DNA from: Deltaproteobacteria bacterium
GTDB taxonomy: Bacteria > Myxococcota_A > UBA796 > UBA2385
Assembly (NCBI GenBank): GCA_018401435.1
Contig: JAGYJW010000020.1
Location: 1 to 64,000, forward strand
DNA: 64,000 nt
Direction: 5' to 3'
Shown: piece by piece, positions 8,414-16,868 of the stretch
Numbering within the stretch: position 1 is the stretch's first letter
Layout: the number at the start of each line of letters is the position of its first letter
Notes under the pieces: generated by a model
Database searches by the model: none
Told to the model about the DNA's origin: nothing
The model's input: the letters and a program-made list of their open reading frames with translations, nothing else
Made by a program: the position numbers and the translations under genes

Positions 8414-9841
8414 TCAGAGCAGCGGCGACAGCAGCCGGGCGAGGGCCTCGCTGAGCCGTTGGGCCCAGGGGCGCTGCCGGAAGCGGGCCAGGTCCACGCG
8501 CTCGCTTTGGTGCACGTCCTGGTCGAAGCGCCGACCGATGGCGTCCACCGCCTGGGGGCCGTCCAGCAAGGCCAGCACCTCGAAGTTGAGACCCAGGCTG
8601 CGGGCGTCCAGGTTGGCCGAGCCCACCGCCGCCCAGCAGCCATCCACCAGGAAGAGCTTGGTGTGCAAGATGCCCTGGTTGTAGGCGTAGATCTCCACCC
8701 CGGCGGCCATCAGGGCCTCCCAATAGAAGCGCGATCCAAGCCAGGTGGCCCGCACCTCGCTGACCCCCTGGGTGACCAGCTGCACCCGCAGGCCCCGGCG
8801 CGCCGCGGTCGCCAGCAGGTCGCGAATGCTGCTGTCGGGCACCAGGTAGGGGCTGGCGATGCGGATCTCCCGCTCCGCGCCGCTCAGGGCCGCCAGCAGG
8901 GCCGCCCGCACCGCGTTGACCTGCTGGTCCGGCCCGCCCGGCACGATCTGGACCGTGGTGGGCAGGCCACCGGGGGCTTCGGGGGGCGCGCGGTCCGGCA
9001 CCGACAGGGGCAGCTCCACGCCCCGGGCAAAGCTCCAGTCCTGGGCGAAGAGCCGCGCGAGATCGGCCACGGCGGGGCCCTCCAGGCGCAGGTGGGCATC
9101 CGACCAGAAGTGCGGCCCGATGCGGCGGCCAAAATACTCATCGCCCACATTCATCCCGCCCACAAAGGCGATGTGGTCGTCCACCACGATGATCTTGCGG
9201 TGGTTGCGCCAGTTGATGGTCAGGGTGCGTCCAAAGGGGAAGACCGGCAGGAAGATCTCGGCCTGGCCCCCTGCCGCCCGGATGCGCTTGAGGATGCGCC
9301 AGGCCGCCGTCGTGCCGATGGCATCCACCAGCACCCGCACCGACACGCCTTGTCGGGCGCGCGCCTCCAGCAGGGCGAGAATGCGCTCGCCAAGCCCCTC
9401 ATCCTTGAAGATATACTCTTCGACATGCACGTGATGGCGGGCCTGCCCGATGGCCTGCATGATGGCGGCGAAGGCGGCCTCCCCCGTATCCAGGGACCAC
9501 ACGCGGTTGTCCGGCCGGGGCGGCGGACAGTCCAGACCCCGCAGGGTGCGGTCCACCCCCGCCACCATCGGCAGGTGGGACTCGGGGGCCACCTGCAGGC
9601 AGTGATCGGGGTGCGATGCGCCAAAGCGCCGATCGTGGCGCACCTTGGCGATCAGCCGGGGCGGCAGGCGCCGCCGGCCGAATGCGACAAAGAAGAGCAG
9701 GCCGGGCCCGGGAAGCAGCAGCAAGACCAACACCCAGACCAGGGCGGCGTGCGCGCTCTGCTTGCGCAGCAGCACCGTCAGGCAGGCCAGGATCTGGAGC
9801 AACCAGATGACGCCGAGGCCGACGGCGAAGGCAGGGTTCAT
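8414..9841 (-). CDS. cls: Cardiolipin synthase (phospholipase D family)
   Basis: Inner-membrane enzyme joining two phosphatidylglycerols to cardiolipin and glycerol. About 475 residues from the ATG at 9841, which places two N-terminal transmembrane helices (IWLLQILACLTVLL and ALVWVLVLLLLPGPGLLFFV) at the usual position; longer starts would add a charged leader. Two HKD catalytic motifs are intact: HRKIIVVDD...GGMN in the middle and HTKLFLVDG...GSANLD near the C-terminus. Order and length match bacterial Cls. It is a single gene, divergent from the PilZ-like gene and followed by a good terminator. Confidence 0.93.
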   Translation of the reverse strand: MNPAFAVGLGVIWLLQILACLTVLLRKQSAHAALVWVLVLLLLPGPGLLFFVAFGRRRLPPRLIAKVRHDRRFGASHPDHCLQVAPESHLPMVAGVDRTLRGLDCPPPRPDNRVWSLDTGEAAFAAIMQAIGQARHHVHVEEYIFKDEGLGERILALLEARARQGVSVRVLVDAIGTTAAWRILKRIRAAGGQAEIFLPVFPFGRTLTINWRNHRKIIVVDDHIAFVGGMNVGDEYFGRRIGPHFWSDAHLRLEGPAVADLARLFAQDWSFARGVELPLSVPDRAPPEAPGGLPTTVQIVPGGPDQQVNAVRAALLAALSGAEREIRIASPYLVPDSSIRDLLATAARRGLRVQLVTQGVSEVRATWLGSRFYWEALMAAGVEIYAYNQGILHTKLFLVDGCWAAVGSANLDARSLGLNFEVLALLDGPQAVDAIGRRFDQDVHQSERVDLARFRQRPWAQRLSEALARLLSPLL

Positions 9842-9961
9842 GAACACAGGCTCTGGACCGGGGAGCGCGACGGGAGCGCGCCGCGCGTGCTTTGATATCT
9901 CGTGGCCCCGCATGGCTGGCCGACGGGTTGATCCCCCGCTGCCGCAGTTGTCAATCGAGGT

Positions 9962-10753
9962 GTGCTCCTGATCACGTTACCCAGACCCACCGTCACCCCT
10001 GCGGCCAAGAACCGGCTGCATTTTGGCCACTATAGCGAGGGCACCGGGCGCATCGCCTTTGCCTCGGCAGCGGCGGCCCGCCCGCGCCTGGCCTGTGAGC
10101 CCCACCAGGTGCTGGCCCACCTCTGCGATGTGGCCGCAGAGGGCGGCGAGGTCGCGGTGGAGATCCGCGAGGATCTGCACCTGTTGGGCCGGGTGGGCTT
10201 CCCCCAGCTCGACCAGATGGTGATGCCCTTCTGGACCCCCAGCGGTGAGCGCCTGCCCGAGATCGGCAGCGGGGTCGCCCGCCTGCACTACCAGATCGAC
10301 GGCACGCCCTTCACCTTCGAGACCCTGGTGCGGGCGCGCTGGCAGGGGCTGCTCTGGCAGCTCCAGGTGCCATCGGGCTTGGATGCCATCCGGGTGCGCC
10401 TGGCCCGGCGCCACCGAATGCGCGGCTGGTACCTGGATTTTCGGTCGGATGGCGACTCGACGGCGGGCTACCTGTCTGTGGCCGAGGTCAGCACGACCGG
10501 CCTGCTGGTTCACGCCCGCCCGAAGGAGGCCCTGCCCCGGCCGGGCCATGTCTTCACCGGGTCCCTGGTGGGCCCTGCGGAGACCCGGGTGCCGGTGCGG
10601 GTGGTGGTCTGCCGGGTGGTGCCCCTGCCCGATGGTCGGGGCATCCTGGGCTGCGCATTCACCCAGATCGGCTTTCAGAATACGGTTCGAATCGCCAATA
10701 TCGTTCGCTTGCTGAACCGGCAGGAGGGGCCGGGGGCTCAGGTCAGCTTGTAG
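9962..10753 (+). CDS. PilZ-like domain protein
   Basis: A 263-residue soluble protein (GTG start at 9962). The C-terminal half from about residue 140 resembles a PilZ c-di-GMP-binding barrel: an Arg-rich entry (RRHRMRG), a strand ending VSTTGLLVHA in place of the canonical D/N-x-S-x-x-G, and the closing pattern RGILGCAFTQI. The N-terminal half (about 130 residues) may be a YcgR-N-like flanking domain. A probable c-di-GMP effector, but the second binding motif is degenerate so ligand binding is uncertain. A second PilZ protein is encoded inside the mevalonate operon at 40042-40848. It overlaps the convergent PDZ gene by 16 bases. Confidence 0.65.
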   Translation: MLLITLPRPTVTPAAKNRLHFGHYSEGTGRIAFASAAAARPRLACEPHQVLAHLCDVAAEGGEVAVEIREDLHLLGRVGFPQLDQMVMPFWTPSGERLPEIGSGVARLHYQIDGTPFTFETLVRARWQGLLWQLQVPSGLDAIRVRLARRHRMRGWYLDFRSDGDSTAGYLSVAEVSTTGLLVHARPKEALPRPGHVFTGSLVGPAETRVPVRVVVCRVVPLPDGRGILGCAFTQIGFQNTVRIANIVRLLNRQEGPGAQVSL

Positions 10754-11513
10754 TGCAGCTCCAGGCTGCCGCCCTCGCGGGTGAGCTCCAGCTGCAGGCT
10801 CCGCTTCTTGCGCAGCTTGCGGTAGGCCACCAAGGCCTGGGGGATGTTGCGCACGGGGCGCCCGTTCACGGTGTGGATGACGTCGCCGTTGCGCAGGCCG
10901 GCCTCGTAGAGCACGCTGCCGCACTTGATGCGTCGGATGCGGAAGCCGTCCACCTTGCCCTCGGCGTCTTCGTGCCAGTAGACCGCAGCCAGCCGCGCAG
11001 CCTCTGCCAAATCGTCGGTGTAGTGGTCGACCAGGTCCCGGGCCACCCGGAAGCGGTTCTCACCCAGCGCTTCGATGTCGGGGTTGTCGCCTTCGATGCA
11101 CTGGGGCTTCCGGCTGCGGGTGGACTTGCGGGCCTTGGCATCTCCCGTGACCGCAGACACCACCACCCGGGGGGGCGGCAACAGGCGGCGACGCGGGGGA
11201 GCGGCGTCGGCGACGGCATCCTCGGTCGCCTCCAGCACGGGCACGGGGGGCAAGGCGGGGTCCACCTCGGCCACCGGCGGCGTGGGGCCGGCGCGGGCGC
11301 GGGGGCGCCTCGGGCTCCGGAGCAGCGGGCCGGGGCCGGCGGGGGCAGGTGAACCACGGCGTGGAATCGCACGCTGCGATCGGGGGCCGCGTCCATGAAG
11401 GCGACCTCGTCCACCGAGGTCTTCAGGCCAACCAGCCAGGCGGGCACGCCGAAAGCACCCAGGGCGAGCAGGGCGGCGACGGCGGCCTGGGCGGTGGAGC
11501 GGAGGGCGTGCAT
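10738..11513 (-). CDS. PDZ-domain membrane protein, GspC-like (one frameshift)
   Basis: Reads as one bitopic inner-membrane protein in two frames. From ATG 11513 (GAGG 5 bases upstream): short cytoplasmic start, transmembrane helix AAVAALLALGAFGVPAWLVG, then a Pro/Ala-rich periplasmic linker. The frame changes between about 11345 and 11283, in a G/C-rich stretch, by what would be one missing base. The second frame carries a PDZ domain at the C-terminus: GLRNGDVIHTVNGRPV and a Leu-rich last strand. Transmembrane helix, linker and C-terminal PDZ is the GspC plan of type II secretion, but no gsp genes are adjacent, so an orphan GspC-like or protease-adaptor role is equally possible. Confidence 0.6.
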
Positions 11514-11660
11514 GAAGACCTCGGGAGGCAGTGGCACGGGGTACGACGCCCCCAGGCGGCCCCCATTCAGGACCTTCCCCACTGCGACAATCGATGACAC
11601 AAAGCCCGCGGGGCGCCTTTGTGCGTTAGTGCGGGGGCCCGCCCGCCAACCCGACGGTCC

Positions 11661-12677
11661 ATGCTATTCGAGAACGTCGCACTGCTGAATGTCTCCGCGG
11701 TCGATGCGCCCCATCGCATCGCCTCGCGCGCCATCATGGCCCGCCTGCGGCCGACGATGGACCGGCTGGGCATTCACCTCGATCTGCTGGGGGCGGTGGC
11801 GGGCATCCACGCCCGACGCTTCTGGGACCGCGACGTGTTGCCCTCCGACGCCGCCGCCCTGGCCGGGCGCAAGGCCCTTCAGCTCGCCGGGGTGCCGGGT
11901 GAGGCCCTGGGCGTGTTGATCAACACCTCGGTCTGCCGCGACTGGATCGAGCCCAGCACCGCCGCCATCGCCCACGCCAAGCTCGGCTTGCCGCCCTCCT
12001 GCCTCAACTTCGACGTGGGCAACGCCTGCCTGGCCTTCCTGACGGGCATGGAGATCGTGGGCAATATGATCGAGCGGGGTCAGGTGGCCTACGGCATGGT
12101 CGTCGATGGCGAATCCAGCCGCTTCATCACCGAACAGACGGTGCGGCGGCTGCTTCAGCCGGGCACGGATCTGGCCGCGTTGCAGGCCAATTTCGCGTCG
12201 CTGACCCTGGGGTCGGGGGCGGCTGCGGCCATCCTCGGCCGCAGGCAGGATCACCCCGATGCGCCGCGATTCGTGGGGGCGGTGAACCAGGCCGCCACCC
12301 AGCACCACGGCCTCTGCCAGGGCCAACCCGACCAGATGATCACCAATTCGGGAGAGCTGCTGGTGCGGGGCGTCGAGCTCGCCCAGCAGACCTGGGCCTC
12401 GGCCGAGGCCGAGCTGGGTTGGAAGCCCGAGCGCATCGACCGCTTCTGCATGCACCAGGTCAGCGGCGTACACACCCGGCGGCTGTCGGATGCCTTGCGC
12501 ATCGACCACAACCGCATCCCCATCATCTTCCCTGAATTCGGCAATATCGGGCCCGCGTCGGTGCCCATGGTGCTGGCCCGGGCCCTGGAAGAGGGCGCCG
12601 TGGAGAAGGGCAACCGCATCGGCCTGCTGGGCATCGGCAGCGGCCTGAATTGCACCATGGCGGAGATCCAGTGGTGA
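11661..12677 (+). CDS. oleA: OleA, acyl-CoA head-to-head condensing enzyme
   Basis: Thiolase-superfamily enzyme (FabH relative) that condenses two fatty acyl-CoAs to a beta-ketoacid, first step of long-chain olefin synthesis. The ATG at 11661 gives 338 residues; the frame extends upstream but without homology. Catalytic Cys123 lies in DVGNACLAF, His265 in MHQVSGVH and Asn295 in FGNIGPAS; Glu97 in TSVCRDWIEPS is the OleA-specific residue that reaches the partner subunit's active site and separates OleA from FabH. First gene of oleABCD, overlapping oleB by four bases. Confidence 0.95.
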   Translation: MLFENVALLNVSAVDAPHRIASRAIMARLRPTMDRLGIHLDLLGAVAGIHARRFWDRDVLPSDAAALAGRKALQLAGVPGEALGVLINTSVCRDWIEPSTAAIAHAKLGLPPSCLNFDVGNACLAFLTGMEIVGNMIERGQVAYGMVVDGESSRFITEQTVRRLLQPGTDLAALQANFASLTLGSGAAAAILGRRQDHPDAPRFVGAVNQAATQHHGLCQGQPDQMITNSGELLVRGVELAQQTWASAEAELGWKPERIDRFCMHQVSGVHTRRLSDALRIDHNRIPIIFPEFGNIGPASVPMVLARALEEGAVEKGNRIGLLGIGSGLNCTMAEIQW

Positions 12678-13579
12678 AGCCTATCGATCGCGAACTCTAC
12701 CCTTTCGACAGCCACTTTGCCGACATCGGCGGCTTCCGCATGCACCACCTGGACGAGGGCCAGGGCGACCCCGTCGTGATGGTGCACGGCAACCCCACCT
12801 GGTCCTTCTATTGGCGCAACCTGGTCTTGGCCCTCCGCGGGCGGTTCCGTTGCATCGTGCCGGACCACATCGGCTGTGGCCTCTCCGACAAGCCGCCCCT
12901 GGCCGCCTACCCCTACACCCTCGAGCGCCGGGTCGATGATCTCGAGGCCCTGCTGGACCAGCTGGGCCTTCAGGAGCGGGTGACCCTGGTCGCCCATGAC
13001 TGGGGTGGCATGATCGGCACCGCCGTGGCCCACCGTCGCCCCGACCGCATCTCCCGCCTCGTGCTCATGAACACCGGCGCCTTCCCCCTTCCCGCCGCCA
13101 AGCCCATGCCCCGCCGCTTGTCTTTGGTGCGGGACAGCAAGCTGGGGGCGATGCTGGTCACCCGATTCAACGCCTTTGCGCGTGGGGCCACCTTCATGGC
13201 GGTGGAACGCAAGCTGCCGCGGGCCGTGGCCGACGCCTATTGCGCCCCTTACGACAGCCCTGAAAACCGCATCGCCACCCTGCGCTTCGTGCAAGACATC
13301 CCGCTGAGCCCGGCCGACGCCGGCTATGCCATCGTGGACGCCGTCGGCCGCAACCTGCAGGCAGATCACGGGCACAAGCCGGCCCTGCTGGTCTGGGGGG
13401 CCAAGGACTGGGTCTTTGACGACCACTTCCTGCGCGGCTTCCAGGAGCGCCTGCCCCAGGCCGAGACCCTGCGCCTGCCCGATGAGGGCCACTATGTGCT
13501 CGAAGACGCCCCCGATATCGTGACCGCGCGGGTGCAGCAGTTCTTGGACGCGCACCCCCTGCCTGCTCCGGTCGCCTGA
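12674..13579 (+). CDS. oleB: OleB, beta-lactone decarboxylase (alpha/beta hydrolase)
   Basis: Alpha/beta-hydrolase of the haloalkane-dehalogenase branch that decarboxylates the cis-beta-lactone made by OleC to the olefin. From GTG 12674, whose GTGA overlaps the oleA stop (GTG 12671 also possible), it has 301 residues. Seen: oxyanion motif HGNPTW (38-43), nucleophile Asp109 in VAHDWGG, acid region WGAKDWVFDD and base His273 in DEGHYVLED. Asp instead of Ser as nucleophile agrees with OleB. Stop and the oleC start overlap by one base, so translation is probably coupled. Confidence 0.93.
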   Translation: MKPIDRELYPFDSHFADIGGFRMHHLDEGQGDPVVMVHGNPTWSFYWRNLVLALRGRFRCIVPDHIGCGLSDKPPLAAYPYTLERRVDDLEALLDQLGLQERVTLVAHDWGGMIGTAVAHRRPDRISRLVLMNTGAFPLPAAKPMPRRLSLVRDSKLGAMLVTRFNAFARGATFMAVERKLPRAVADAYCAPYDSPENRIATLRFVQDIPLSPADAGYAIVDAVGRNLQADHGHKPALLVWGAKDWVFDDHFLRGFQERLPQAETLRLPDEGHYVLEDAPDIVTARVQQFLDAHPLPAPVA

Positions 13580-15258
13580 TGGCCAGCGCCAACATCGCGG
13601 CGGTGTTGCCCGAGGTGGCCCGCCAGCGCCCCCATGGCATGGCCGTGATCTACCCCGACGGGCGCGATTCCCGGGGCAAGGTCCGCTACACCCACTACAC
13701 CTACCGGCAGCTGGACCAGGACAGCGACCGCCTGGCCGCGGGCTTGGAGGCCGCGGGCGTGGGGCGCGGCGTGCGGGCCGCCCTGATGGTCAAGCCCAGC
13801 CTCGAATTCTTCGCCTTGACCTTCGCGATCTTCAAGGCCGGGGCCGTGCCGGTGATGGTGGATCCGGGCCTGGGGGCCAAGAGCGTCAAGGCCTGTCTGG
13901 AGCAGGCTCAGCCCGCCGCCTTCATCGGCGTGCCCATCGCCCACGCCGCACGCATCGCCCTGGGCTGGGGCCGCGGCAGCATCCAGACCCTGGTGACGGC
14001 TGGTCCGCGCTGGTTCTGGGGCGGGGTGGACCTCGAAGACCTGCGCCGCATGGGCGATCAGAAGATCGCAGCGGGCTGGAAGCTGGCAGAGACCCAGGCC
14101 GACGACATCGCCGCCATCCTCTTCACCAGCGGCAGCACCGGCCCCCCCAAGGGCGCGGTCTACACGCACGGCACCTTCCTGGCCCAGGTCGCGTGCATAA
14201 AGCGCACCTACGACATCCAGCCCGGCGAGGTGGATCTGCCCACCTTCCCCCTCTTCGCCCTCTTCGACCCCGCGCTGGGCATGACCACCATCGTGCCCGA
14301 TATGGACTTCACCAAGCCGCGTCAGGCCGACCCGGCAAAGCTGCTCGAAGCCATCGAAGACTTCGGCGTGACCAATATGTTCGGGTCGCCGGCCTTGTTG
14401 GACACGCTGTCTCGATACGGCCAGGCCAAGGGCATCAAGCTGGAGACGCTCAAGCGCGTGATCTCTGCCGGGGCGCCCGTTCACGGCAGCATCGTCCGTC
14501 GGGTGCTGGCCATGTTGCCCGATGGCGCCTTGCTGCACACACCCTATGGCGCCACGGAGAGCCTGCCCGTGGCCTCCATCGACAGCGCCACCTTGTTGGG
14601 CGAGACCCAGGCCCTCACCGATGAGGGCCGCGGGGTCTGCGTGGGTCGCCCGGTGCCCGAGGCCGAGGTCTGCATCATCGCCATCGACGATGGGCCGATC
14701 CCCCGGTGGGATCCCGCGATGGCGCTGCCCGTGGGCGAGGTGGGCGAGATCGTGGTCAAGAGCCCCATGGTCAGCCGCGCCTACCTCAACCTGGAAGCCG
14801 CCACGGCCCTGGGCAAGATCCGCGAGGGAGAGGCCGAAGACGCGCCCCTGCGGCACCGCATGGGGGATCTGGGCTACTTCGATGACCAGGGGCGCCTCTG
14901 GTTTTGCGGCCGCAAGGCCCACCGCGTGACAACGAAGTCTGGACCGATGTTCACGGTGCCCTGCGAGACCCTGTTCAACACCCACCCGGCGGTCTTTCGC
15001 AGCGCCCTGGTGGGGGTGGGCGAGCCCGGGGACCAGCGCCCGGTCATCCTCATCGAGTTGGAGCCGGGCACGGACCCGCGTGAGCAGCCGGGCATCCGAG
15101 ACGCGCTGCTGGCCCTGGCCACCACGCGGCCCCACACGGCGGCCATCACCGATCTGCGCTTTCATCCAGGCTTTCCCGTGGATATTCGACACAACGCAAA
15201 GATCGACCGCCCGGCCCTGGCCCGCTGGGTGGCCCAGCAGCCCCGGAGCCTGTCGTGA
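13579..15258 (+). CDS. oleC: OleC, ATP-dependent beta-lactone synthetase
   Basis: ANL-superfamily adenylating enzyme, 559 residues, that activates the beta-hydroxyacid from OleD and closes it to a beta-lactone. Seen: P-loop-like TSGSTGPPKGAVYTHGTF, adenine-binding TPYGATESLP, the GDLGYFD/GRKAHRV hinge and the C-terminal catalytic Lys in HNAKIDRPAL. The region after the P-loop lacks features of ordinary acyl-CoA ligases, and position between oleB and oleD fixes the assignment. OleB, OleC and OleD form a large soluble complex in characterised species. Confidence 0.93.
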   Translation: MASANIAAVLPEVARQRPHGMAVIYPDGRDSRGKVRYTHYTYRQLDQDSDRLAAGLEAAGVGRGVRAALMVKPSLEFFALTFAIFKAGAVPVMVDPGLGAKSVKACLEQAQPAAFIGVPIAHAARIALGWGRGSIQTLVTAGPRWFWGGVDLEDLRRMGDQKIAAGWKLAETQADDIAAILFTSGSTGPPKGAVYTHGTFLAQVACIKRTYDIQPGEVDLPTFPLFALFDPALGMTTIVPDMDFTKPRQADPAKLLEAIEDFGVTNMFGSPALLDTLSRYGQAKGIKLETLKRVISAGAPVHGSIVRRVLAMLPDGALLHTPYGATESLPVASIDSATLLGETQALTDEGRGVCVGRPVPEAEVCIIAIDDGPIPRWDPAMALPVGEVGEIVVKSPMVSRAYLNLEAATALGKIREGEAEDAPLRHRMGDLGYFDDQGRLWFCGRKAHRVTTKSGPMFTVPCETLFNTHPAVFRSALVGVGEPGDQRPVILIELEPGTDPREQPGIRDALLALATTRPHTAAITDLRFHPGFPVDIRHNAKIDRPALARWVAQQPRSLS

Positions 15259-16255
15259 AGGTGCTGGTGACCGGCGCGGGGGGCTTTATCGGCGAGGCCG
15301 TGGCCCGGCGCCTGCTGGCTCGCGGAGACAGCGTGCGCGGCCTGGCCCGGGGCGACTACCCGGCCCTGAGAGAGGCCGGCGTGGAGATGCGGCGGGGAGA
15401 CATCGGCGACCTCGAAGATGTCGCATCGGCGGCCAATGGATGCGACGCGGTGGTGCATGTGGCCGCCCGGCCCGGGGTCTGGGGCGCCTATGAGGACTAC
15501 CACCGGGCCAATGTCGAGGGCACCGAGAACGTCATCCGCGCCTGCTTTGGCCAGGGGGTCAAGGTGCTGGTGCATACCAGCACGCCATCGGTGGCCCATG
15601 GGGGAGGGGATCTCAAGGGTGTGGACGAGTCTGCGCCTTATGCCGAGGGCCCCGACCTCACCCACTACCAGCGCACCAAGATCGAGGCCGAGAAGCTCGT
15701 TCTGGCCGCCAATGGCCCCGACTTGAGCACCGTCGCCCTGCGGCCCCACCTGGTCTGGGGCCCCGGCGATCCGAATTTCTTGCCGCGCATCCTGGACCGC
15801 GCCCGCAAGGGCCGCCTGGCCATCTTGGGCGAGGGGACCAGCCTGGTGGATGTCACCTACATCGACAATGCAGCGGACGCGCACATTCTGGCATTGGACC
15901 GCCTGCGGGCGGAGGGCCCGGCCGCGGCTTGCGCCGGCAAGGCCTACTTCATCAGCCAGGGCGAGCCGGTGGCCATCGGCGCCTTCCTCAACCGCCTGCT
16001 CGCCGCCGCGGGCCTGGGCCCCGTGTCGCGGCGGATCTCTCCGGGGTTGGCCTCTGGTGGGGCGGCTACCTCCTGGAGGCGCTGTGGACCTTGCTGCAGC
16101 GCCGGGACGAGCCGCCGATGACCCGCTTCGTTGCAACGCAGCTCAGCACCGACCACTACTACGACATCTCTGCGGCCCGGCGCGATCTGGGCTACCAGCC
16201 GGCGGTGTCCATCGACGAGGGCCTGGCCCGCCTGCAGGCCGCGCTCTCGCCCTGA
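15255..16255 (+). CDS. oleD: OleD, NADPH-dependent beta-ketoacid reductase (frameshift at 16043-16046)
   Basis: Extended SDR/3-beta-HSD-type reductase acting between OleA and OleC. GTG at 15255 overlaps the oleC stop. N-terminal GAGGFIG nucleotide motif, THYQRTK active site and LVDVTYIDNAADAHI follow the family. The frame runs to GPVSRRISPG, then is lost; adding one G to the GGGG at 16043-16046 restores VGLWWGGYLLEALW and the rest to the normal C-terminus (DHYYDISAARRDLGY). The reading without correction ends at 16121 and lacks about 45 conserved residues. The pattern suggests a homopolymer miscall rather than a dead gene, but a real mutation is not excluded. Confidence 0.88.
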
Positions 16256-16279
16256 TCCCCGCAGAACCAGGAGTTTCGC

Positions 16280-16672
16280 ATGTCCCGAGGCCTCAACCGC
16301 CACCAGGAGCGCGTGCAGGCGGTCGCCGGCCTGGGTCGCAACCTGTCCCGCCGCGCGGGCAACCGCTGCGAGCTGTGCGCCGACCGCACCTCCCTCTCCG
16401 TGGTCGAGGTCGAGCCCCTGCCCGAAGAACCCGACGAGGACGCCGCCGTGATGGTCTGTGAGCGCTGTCAGCGCGCCATGGCTGGCGGACGCGGGGCCCC
16501 GCCCCCCGAGGAACTGCGCTTTCTGGAGAATAGCGCCTGGTCCGATGTCGCCCCGGTGCAGGTGGCCGCCGTGCGTATCCTGCGGCGCATGGCCGGCGAA
16601 GATATAGTGTGGGCGCGCGATCTCAACGATACGCTCTATCTTGGGGACGCGGTGCTCGCGCGCTTGGGGTGA
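16280..16672 (+). CDS. PhnA-like zinc-ribbon protein
   Basis: A 130-residue soluble protein with an AGGAG site 8 bases before the ATG. N-terminal zinc ribbon from CELC and CERC, then a C-terminal part with VQVAAVRILRRM and DLNDTLYLGD, matching the small PhnA/YjdM family. Despite the name, family members are not shown to act on phosphonates in general and their cellular role is unclear. It follows oleD by 24 bases in the same direction and may be co-transcribed by read-through. Confidence 0.75.
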   Translation: MSRGLNRHQERVQAVAGLGRNLSRRAGNRCELCADRTSLSVVEVEPLPEEPDEDAAVMVCERCQRAMAGGRGAPPPEELRFLENSAWSDVAPVQVAAVRILRRMAGEDIVWARDLNDTLYLGDAVLARLG

Positions 16673-16706
16673 CAGCTTCGTTGCGGGGGACGGGGGCCTG
16701 TCACCG

Positions 16707-16727
16707 AACCGTCGCATTGCGGCGGTT
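16707..16727 (+). terminator. Candidate terminator of the ole-phnA unit
   Basis: AACCGTCGC (16707-16715), ATT loop, GCGGCGGTT (16719-16727): a 9-bp stem with one G-T pair. Just before it GGTGACAG (16668-16675) and CTGTCACC (16698-16705) form another 8-bp inverted repeat that includes the PhnA stop codon. No T-run, so factor-independent termination is uncertain. Confidence 0.4.
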
Positions 16728-16823
16728 GCGTGACAGCGGTGTCGACCGGGCGACGCACAATCCTTGTGCGCGCCATCGGGGGGACAAGCAGCGCGCATAG
16801 ATGGGGTGCCACTGAAGAGTGGA

Positions 16824-16842
16824 CGACGGGACAAACCCGTCG
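16824..16842 (+). promoter_or_regulatory. Hairpin in the leader of the TonB operon
   Basis: CGACGGG (16824-16830), loop ACAAA, CCCGTCG (16836-16842): a perfect 7-bp stem 26 bases before the first ATG of the TonB-system operon. Possible mRNA stabiliser, attenuator or protein-binding site. It fits no riboswitch class that I recognise. Confidence 0.4.
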
Positions 16843-16868
16843 GGCGCAACAGCATCCGGAGACATCCC

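Noticed and set aside
10682..10692. GGTTCGAATC-like word resembling a tRNA T-arm
   Set aside because: It falls in the coding frame of the PilZ-like gene and no acceptor or anticodon stem can be formed around it.
16764..16868. Longer N-terminus for the beta-helix lipoprotein
   Set aside because: The open frame extends upstream but would place 35 charged residues before the signal peptide and crosses the leader hairpin; ATG 16869 with its GGAG fits the lipobox.
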